Source: Myxococcota bacterium
GTDB lineage: Bacteria; Myxococcota; JAJVIH01
DNA: 64,000 nucleotides
NCBI GenBank assembly: GCA_022072125.1
Contig: JAJVIH010000006.1
Location: forward strand, 1-64,000
Reading direction: 5' to 3'
A model generated the notes under the pieces. It did not search any database, was not told the DNA's origin, and saw nothing but the letters and a program-made list of their open reading frames with translations. Shown one piece after another: positions 59,533-64,000 of this stretch (its first letter is position 1; every line of letters starts with the position of its first letter). The position numbers and the translations under genes were made by a program.

Positions 59533-60107
59533 TCGCTCCGGAAGCACGCGGCGCCTGGCGCGACTTGGAGATTCGCATTCGCCGTTACGCCGCGCGCCGC
59601 GTGCCGCCCGGCGACTTGGATGATGTGACGCAGGAAATTTTCCTGCGTCTCGTCAAGGGGATGGATAGCCTTCGCAATGAGCAGAGCTTCGGACCGTGGG
59701 TGTACCAGGTGGCGCACAACACCATCGCCGATTTTCACCGGGCCCGGTTCCGGCGTGGCGAAACCGGCGGGGAGACAACCGGAGAGGCGGATGATCTTCC
59801 GGGCGGCGAGGAGGAAAACCAGGCGGAGCAGGAAGTGGCGGGCTTTGTCGTTCCGTTTTTGGCCGCGTTGCCCCCGCCATACCGGGAAGCCCTGACGCTG
59901 GTGGATCTGCAAGGCATGACCCAGGGAGACGCCGCGGAGTTGGTGGGGATTTCCCTTCCCGGCATGAAGTCGCGGGTGCGGCGCGGGCGTCAGATGCTGA
60001 AGGAATCCATTGAGGCGTGTTGCCGCATCGCCGTGGATTCGCGGGGCCGGGTGATGGATGTGGAAGCCCGTTCCGATGGTGTTCTCCCCGGCGAATGCTG
60101 CAATTAA
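59529..60107 (+). CDS. sigZ: ECF-type sigma factor, SigZ-like
   Basis: A 192-residue sigma factor with region 2 (LDDVTQEIFLRLVKGMDSLR, WVYQVAHNTIADFHRAR) and region 4 (LPPPYREALTLVDLQGMTQGDAAELVGISLPGMKSRVRRGRQ). It ends in a Cys-containing tail (EACCRIAVDSRGRV and terminal GECCN), a feature of the SigZ group that might respond to metals or thiols. No anti-sigma gene follows. Its start overlaps the arsM stop by four bases. Confidence 0.88.
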   Translation: MIAPEARGAWRDLEIRIRRYAARRVPPGDLDDVTQEIFLRLVKGMDSLRNEQSFGPWVYQVAHNTIADFHRARFRRGETGGETTGEADDLPGGEEENQAEQEVAGFVVPFLAALPPPYREALTLVDLQGMTQGDAAELVGISLPGMKSRVRRGRQMLKESIEACCRIAVDSRGRVMDVEARSDGVLPGECCN

Positions 60108-60150
60108 CGCCGTGAATATCCGCCCCGCGGCGGCCACGGGGTTCCCGGAT

Positions 60151-60918
60151 TTATTTCTTCAACCGCGCCCGGGTTTTTTCGCTGGTGAGTTCGCGCAGGA
60201 CATCGTTGGCGATCTGGCGCGCCGCCCGGATTTCCGCCGTTCCGCCGCGTTCTCCGCCCGCGCGATGATTGGCCCTGGCGAGAAGATCGCGGGCGATTTC
60301 CGTCATCGCCTGATTGAGTTTGCGGTTCCTTTTCCCGGTGTTGCGCAGGGCCCAACTCACCGCTTTGCGGACAAAATTCCGTTCATCGAAAGCCCACTGG
60401 ATGCTTTCTCCAAGCAGGTCAATGAACCGGTCATCCGGGGCTGTTTTGTCGTGCATGGCCAGCGCCGCGGCCAGCGCGAATCCAGCCCGTTTTTCCCATT
60501 CGCCGGTTCGCCGCATCCACTCCGCGGCTTTGCTCCAGGCGTACGGCGTGCGGTCAAACAGATTCATGCAGGCCTGGTCGCACAAATCCCATGAGTTGAA
60601 CCCGGCAATCCAGCTTTCCATCTGCGCTTCGGTGACTTCGCGCGGATTGTCCACAAAACAGGCGAGCAGCCTCGCTTCGTGTTTGCCGGTGTCCCACAAG
60701 GCCAGGGCCAGTTGATGATCGCGGCCCAGGCCCTTTGCATATTTGCGGAGAGCGTTGACGGAAACGCCAAAGGCGTTTTGCGTATTGATGCCATAGCGGG
60801 CCATCCCAATCCGGTTTTCCTTGCTGCCCATGGCGCTCAGGTCGCGCAGGATTTTCTTGATCCGCTGATCCGGGGCGCCGGGTGAGGGGTGTGCGGTGGA
60901 GGCTGTTTTCCGCGCCAT
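60151..60918 (-). CDS. DNA alkylation repair protein, AlkD-like
   Basis: A 255-residue all-helical HEAT-like repeat glycosylase family member that removes alkylated bases. The family pattern is seen in ARYGINTQNAFGVSVNALRKYAK, WDTGKHEARLLACFVDNP, FNSWDLCDQACMNLF and ERNFVRKAVSWALRNTGKRN. The catalytic Asp/Trp set of AlkD probably lies in SWDLCDQ, but I cannot confirm all residues. It follows ogt by 18 bases, so both alkylation-repair genes are likely co-expressed. It is convergent with sigZ. Confidence 0.88.
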   Translation of the reverse strand: MARKTASTAHPSPGAPDQRIKKILRDLSAMGSKENRIGMARYGINTQNAFGVSVNALRKYAKGLGRDHQLALALWDTGKHEARLLACFVDNPREVTEAQMESWIAGFNSWDLCDQACMNLFDRTPYAWSKAAEWMRRTGEWEKRAGFALAAALAMHDKTAPDDRFIDLLGESIQWAFDERNFVRKAVSWALRNTGKRNRKLNQAMTEIARDLLARANHRAGGERGGTAEIRAARQIANDVLRELTSEKTRARLKK

Positions 60919-60936
60919 GTCCTGCTCCGCGGGCGA

Positions 60937-61476
60937 TCACCCTTCCAGGGTCAGGGCGGTTTGCCGCCAACTCGGGGAAGGTTCCGTCAGGCCGGAAATC
61001 CGCCGTTCATGTTCGAGCAGCCATTGTTTGATAGGCAATCCGCCGCCATAACCAGTGAGTTCTCCGCTGGAGCCGATCACCCGGTGGCAGGGAATGATGA
61101 TGGCGATGGGATTGCGTCCGTTGGCCGCCCCCACCGCGCGAACGGCGTCCGGATTGCCGATCTCCCGCGCCAGCCAGGCGTAGCTTCTGGTTTCGCCGAA
61201 GGGGATGGCGAGCAACTGTCTCCAGACCCTTGACTGGAACTCCGTGCCGCGCGGATCGAGCGGAACCTCGAACCGCTGGAGTTCGCCGCGGAACCAGGCG
61301 TTCAACTCCCGCGCCGCCTGTTGGAGGATGGGATGCTCCTCCGCGTGGACAAACCTGGTGCTTGTGCTGGCTTTCTCGTTGGGAAATAGCACTTTGCTCA
61401 GACCATGCGTGCTGGCTTCAAGGGTGAGCAGCCCCAATGGGGAAGGCAAGGTGGTATGACAATCCATATGGGCCAT
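60937..61476 (-). CDS. ogt: Methylated-DNA-[protein]-cysteine S-methyltransferase
   Basis: A suicide repair protein that accepts O6-methyl groups from guanine. The 179 residues carry the acceptor Cys130 in PCHRVIGSSGELTGYGGG and the helix-turn-helix region (FGETRSYAWLAREIGNPDAVRAVG). The N-domain is the short Ogt type with no Ada regulatory part. The start may be the Met at 61476 or the Met at 61467. It leads the two-gene unit with the AlkD-like gene. Confidence 0.95.
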   Translation of the reverse strand: MAHMDCHTTLPSPLGLLTLEASTHGLSKVLFPNEKASTSTRFVHAEEHPILQQAARELNAWFRGELQRFEVPLDPRGTEFQSRVWRQLLAIPFGETRSYAWLAREIGNPDAVRAVGAANGRNPIAIIIPCHRVIGSSGELTGYGGGLPIKQWLLEHERRISGLTEPSPSWRQTALTLEG

Positions 61477-61713
61477 GTCCTGCGAAACAGATGTTCACCC
61501 ACGCTAACATGGGGAGGCGTTTATTGTCACCCCTCGTGTCCAGCCGGCCGGCGAATGCCCGCGTAATTCAATGTGGAGTTGCAGGGATGGGTGCTGGTGA
61601 TTGCCGTGTTCCGCCGGTGAACCATTCCGGCCGCCAGGGAAACGGACCATGCAGGTTCACATCCGCGGGGTGATCATGCGGAACGGGAAGTGACAAATGG
61701 GAGACAAATTCAG

Positions 61714-61733
61714 CCCGTCCTGGCGGGGACGGG
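61714..61733 (-). terminator. Hairpin next to the kinase-gene stop codon
   Basis: A 7-bp stem CCCGTCC/GGACGGG (61714-61720 and 61727-61733) begins at the base after the kinase stop. The minus strand continues CTGAATTTG, a poor T-run, so intrinsic termination is uncertain. Confidence 0.4.
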
Positions 61734-64000
61734 TTACTTCCTCACCGGCGCGACGGAAGGCGGCGCGTCGCTGATGATGGGGGGAAGTTCGATGCGTTTG
61801 TACACGCCCGACTGCGCGAACTCCCTGTGCAGGGTTTCCATGTCGGAAATGGAACGCCCGTAGAAGGTTTCAAAGGCCGCGCTGACGGATTGAGGCGCCT
61901 CGTTTTCGTTTCCCTTGAGCAGCGCCAGCATCTGGAACAACCGTTCGCGCGAACCCAACCGCACCAGCCAGGTCACCATGCCATGGGCCTGGGCGTAGGG
62001 ATGCGAGGTCGAGCCCGCGAAGATGGATCGCAGCACTTGCAGACTGACAATATGCGCATTGGCGTCTTTCCAGGGGCCGGAATAGGGTTCCAGCCCGGGA
62101 TCCTGCAGGTGCAGGGCCATTCCCTCGATCAGCCATACCGGCGCGGATGGTCCGCTGATATTGATGATCAATGCCTGGGCGAGCTGGTGTTTCAGCCGTT
62201 TCGCCAGGGTGTCATCGAACAGGGTTTTGCCTGTGACCACGAATACGGGACCCGTGGCGGGATCCAGTTGATCCCATTCCCAGTCATGTTCTTTCCAGGG
62301 GCGGTTGCCGTGAATCTGGAAGGAGAATGGCTCGAAACGTCCGCTGGGAACCGCTTTCATCAGATTGTCCAGCGCCAGCTTCATGCGCATCTGGATGGTG
62401 TCGCGCAAGGTGTCGGGTACGGCCCCGGTATAGGTCAGCCGGATGGTTCCATGGCTGGTTTGCAGTTCGCTTTTTTCCTCCAGTTCGACGCCGAAGAGCT
62501 TGATCAGTTCCAGCACTTCGTTGTCCTTGCCCATGTTGGCGTAGAGGATGTTGATCAGTTCCCGCGCACGTTTGAGATCGCCCGCCATGCCCGCGGCGCG
62601 CGCGAGGGAAAGCATGACGCCGTTGTTCCTGGGTTTGAGCATCAACGCCTGTTCCAGCGTCTCCACGGCATCCTTGTGGCGGTTCATGGCCATCAGCGCC
62701 TTGCCTTCCAGCCGGAAGATGTCGGCGTCGTTGACGCCCTGGCCCCGCACCAGCTTGGCGACGATATTGGCCTGTTCAAAATTCTTTTCGCGCACCAGCC
62801 GGCGCATGATGTCGCGCGAGGATTTGGCGATGTCTTCCTTCACCACCGAGGACTTTCCGCCCAGGATGGCGGCCCTGTCGTAATGGGAGAAGGCGTCTTC
62901 GTACCGGCCTTCATCCAGCGCAGCGTGGGCGCTGGCGAACTCCTCGCGCATCAATTGATCGGGGTTCTTGCGCAGGAAAAACCACCATCCTGCTCCCCCC
63001 AGCGCGGCGATCAGCACAATCGCCAGCGGAATCAGCGGGCTGATTTTCCGCGCGGCGGCGTTGTTGGTCCCGCCAGCCGGAAAACGCAGGGAGCCCGCCA
63101 TGGAAGCCTGCCGCGACACCACCGGCATGGAAGGCATGACGCCGGTGGCGGGTTTCGGGCCCGTGCGCGCGGGTGATTTGAAGACAACGGGGTTGGTGAA
63201 CTTCGGCAGTCCCTTGGCGGCGGTGAGTTGGGTTTCGGCGCCCAGCAGGTGAAAGGTCTCCTGCACGCCGCGGGCCTCCTGGTAGAGCAGGCCGCGCGCG
63301 ATCATGGTGGGCATGTTGCGGATCATCGCCTCGACCTGCGCGCGATCCTTGCGCATGTACGAGATCAGGTACTGAGAGGTTTTGGCCGGACCATCGGCGC
63401 CGTGAAAACCCTTGAGCTGGACATCAAAACTGGTCAGGAAATTGTCCGGATTCAGGCGCGAGCCGCACAGCGGACATTTGCCGTCCATGGAGGGGACGTT
63501 CGCCTTGTCCTGGGAGCACCAGACAATGCCCGACTGGACAAAATCCGGATGATTCAGCCGCACCTGATCAAGCTGGAAGAGAATGTCTTCGTAGGTGCGC
63601 GGGCGTTCGCCTACCGATTTGGACATCATGTTTTCGCACAGCCGCGACAGAATCGCCGGGAACTGTGGAACGCGCGCGCTCAGGATGGGCACCGGCTCCA
63701 CGATATGTTTGCGCATGACCTCTTCCGGGCTGTTGCCCTCATAGGGTCTGACGCCCAGCAGCATCTCGTAGAAACTGACGCCCAGCGCATAAATGTCGGC
63801 GCGGTGGTCGCAGCGCTCGCCCTGAATCTGTTCCGGGGCGGCGTAGTAGGGGGTGCCGCCGAAGCCCAGGGTTTCCCGCCCCCGGCCGCGGGTCAGCACT
63901 TCCGCCAGGCCAAAGTCAAGCAGTTTGACGGTGTCCATGGCGGTGATGACCACGTTTCCCGGCTTGACATCGCGGTGGTACACTCCCTTCTGGCGCGCGC
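61734..64000 (-). CDS. Eukaryotic-type Ser/Thr protein kinase with C-terminal peptidase-MA-like domain (N-terminus outside window)
   Basis: The last 755 residues of a membrane kinase. Visible parts are the catalytic loop HRDVKPGNV, DFG (KLLDFGLA), the activation segment end YAAPEQIQGE and helical C-lobe; a zinc-ribbon-like linker (VWCSQDK...CPLCGSRL); one membrane helix (LIPLAIVLIAALGGAGWWFF); TPR-like helices (ALDEGRYEDAFSHYDRAAIL, NRHKDAVETLEQAL); and an extracytoplasmic domain. The last resembles gluzincin MA domains (WLIEGMALHLQ), but the HExxH position reads HQLAQ, so it is probably inactive. The frame is open to the right edge, so the start is not in the window. Confidence 0.85.
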   Translation of the reverse strand, partial: ARQKGVYHRDVKPGNVVITAMDTVKLLDFGLAEVLTRGRGRETLGFGGTPYYAAPEQIQGERCDHRADIYALGVSFYEMLLGVRPYEGNSPEEVMRKHIVEPVPILSARVPQFPAILSRLCENMMSKSVGERPRTYEDILFQLDQVRLNHPDFVQSGIVWCSQDKANVPSMDGKCPLCGSRLNPDNFLTSFDVQLKGFHGADGPAKTSQYLISYMRKDRAQVEAMIRNMPTMIARGLLYQEARGVQETFHLLGAETQLTAAKGLPKFTNPVVFKSPARTGPKPATGVMPSMPVVSRQASMAGSLRFPAGGTNNAAARKISPLIPLAIVLIAALGGAGWWFFLRKNPDQLMREEFASAHAALDEGRYEDAFSHYDRAAILGGKSSVVKEDIAKSSRDIMRRLVREKNFEQANIVAKLVRGQGVNDADIFRLEGKALMAMNRHKDAVETLEQALMLKPRNNGVMLSLARAAGMAGDLKRARELINILYANMGKDNEVLELIKLFGVELEEKSELQTSHGTIRLTYTGAVPDTLRDTIQMRMKLALDNLMKAVPSGRFEPFSFQIHGNRPWKEHDWEWDQLDPATGPVFVVTGKTLFDDTLAKRLKHQLAQALIINISGPSAPVWLIEGMALHLQDPGLEPYSGPWKDANAHIVSLQVLRSIFAGSTSHPYAQAHGMVTWLVRLGSRERLFQMLALLKGNENEAPQSVSAAFETFYGRSISDMETLHREFAQSGVYKRIELPPIISDAPPSVAPVRK

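Noticed and set aside
1-64000. tRNA, rRNA, CRISPR array, insertion sequence or prophage
   Set aside because: Looked in all intergenic gaps on both strands; no clover-leaf pattern, regular spaced repeats, transposase or phage genes were seen. Small RNAs without protein-coding signals could have been missed.

Overview
The window is about 64 kb of GC-rich, densely coding chromosomal DNA with no tRNA, rRNA, insertion sequence, prophage or CRISPR array that I can see. The protein repertoire points to a Gram-negative, deltaproteobacterial-grade organism (Myxococcota or a relative): many secreted lipoproteins with Cys-rich knots and Asp/Ala/Gly-rich linkers, a MYXO-CTERM-like C-terminal sorting tail, twitching-motility ATPases, a eukaryotic-type Ser/Thr kinase and NtrC/NtrY-type regulators. 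This placement is inference from gene content. The haem, Rieske, hemerythrin, cytochrome c peroxidase and nitrosative-repair genes suggest a respiring organism exposed to changing oxygen.

Layout. 1-381: start of an isocitrate dehydrogenase running off the left edge. 673-5401: a tight + strand run beginning with a four-gene envelope redox module (haem c lipoprotein, outer-membrane barrel, Tat-exported Rieske protein, DUF2231 membrane protein), overlapping into xseA-xseB and followed by a TPR protein. 5603-15447: NfuA-type Fe-S carrier, a GT-C membrane glycosyltransferase, a three-gene minus operon (secreted FG-GAP protein, peptide-type binding protein, NtrY-like kinase), a lipoprotein and a beta-helix protein. 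15572-24433: a large Cys-knot lipoprotein, hemerythrin, thioredoxin/NHL protein, PPK2, an MBL-fold protein and a membrane-inserted metallophosphoesterase.

24852-28184 encodes one very large lipoprotein that joins FG-GAP/UnbV repeats to a vanadium haloperoxidase-type domain. 28344-33508 is a haem operon (hemA-hemE-hemN-hemY), divergent from a sigma-54 activator (33575). 35066-40167 holds comF, a MscS channel, a TlpA-like thioredoxin and a reverse-transsulfuration pair (CBS plus cystathionine lyase). 40294-44234 is a minus operon: PilH-like receiver, a PilT with a duplicated N-domain and proline-rich linker, a second PilT and a small protein with an internal duplication.

44477-48341 groups nitrosative/oxidative functions (RIC/ScdA, a sodium:solute symporter behind an FNR-like palindrome, di-haem peroxidase). 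48581-52975 has more surface lipoproteins and a DUF192 protein. 53101-57089 combines Ffh, a parvulin-type lipoprotein and a MYXO-CTERM-like propeller protein, so it looks like an export and surface-folding block. 57343-60107 is a metal(loid) block: chrA divergent from arsM, which is translationally coupled to a SigZ-type sigma factor. 60151-61476 is an alkylation-repair pair, and the window ends inside a Ser/Thr kinase gene (61734-64000).

The least conventional elements are the four-gene redox module, the UnbV/haloperoxidase fusion, the binding-protein/kinase operon without permeases, and the pilus-motor operon with its duplicated domains. All family assignments rest on motif reading only; no searches were run.
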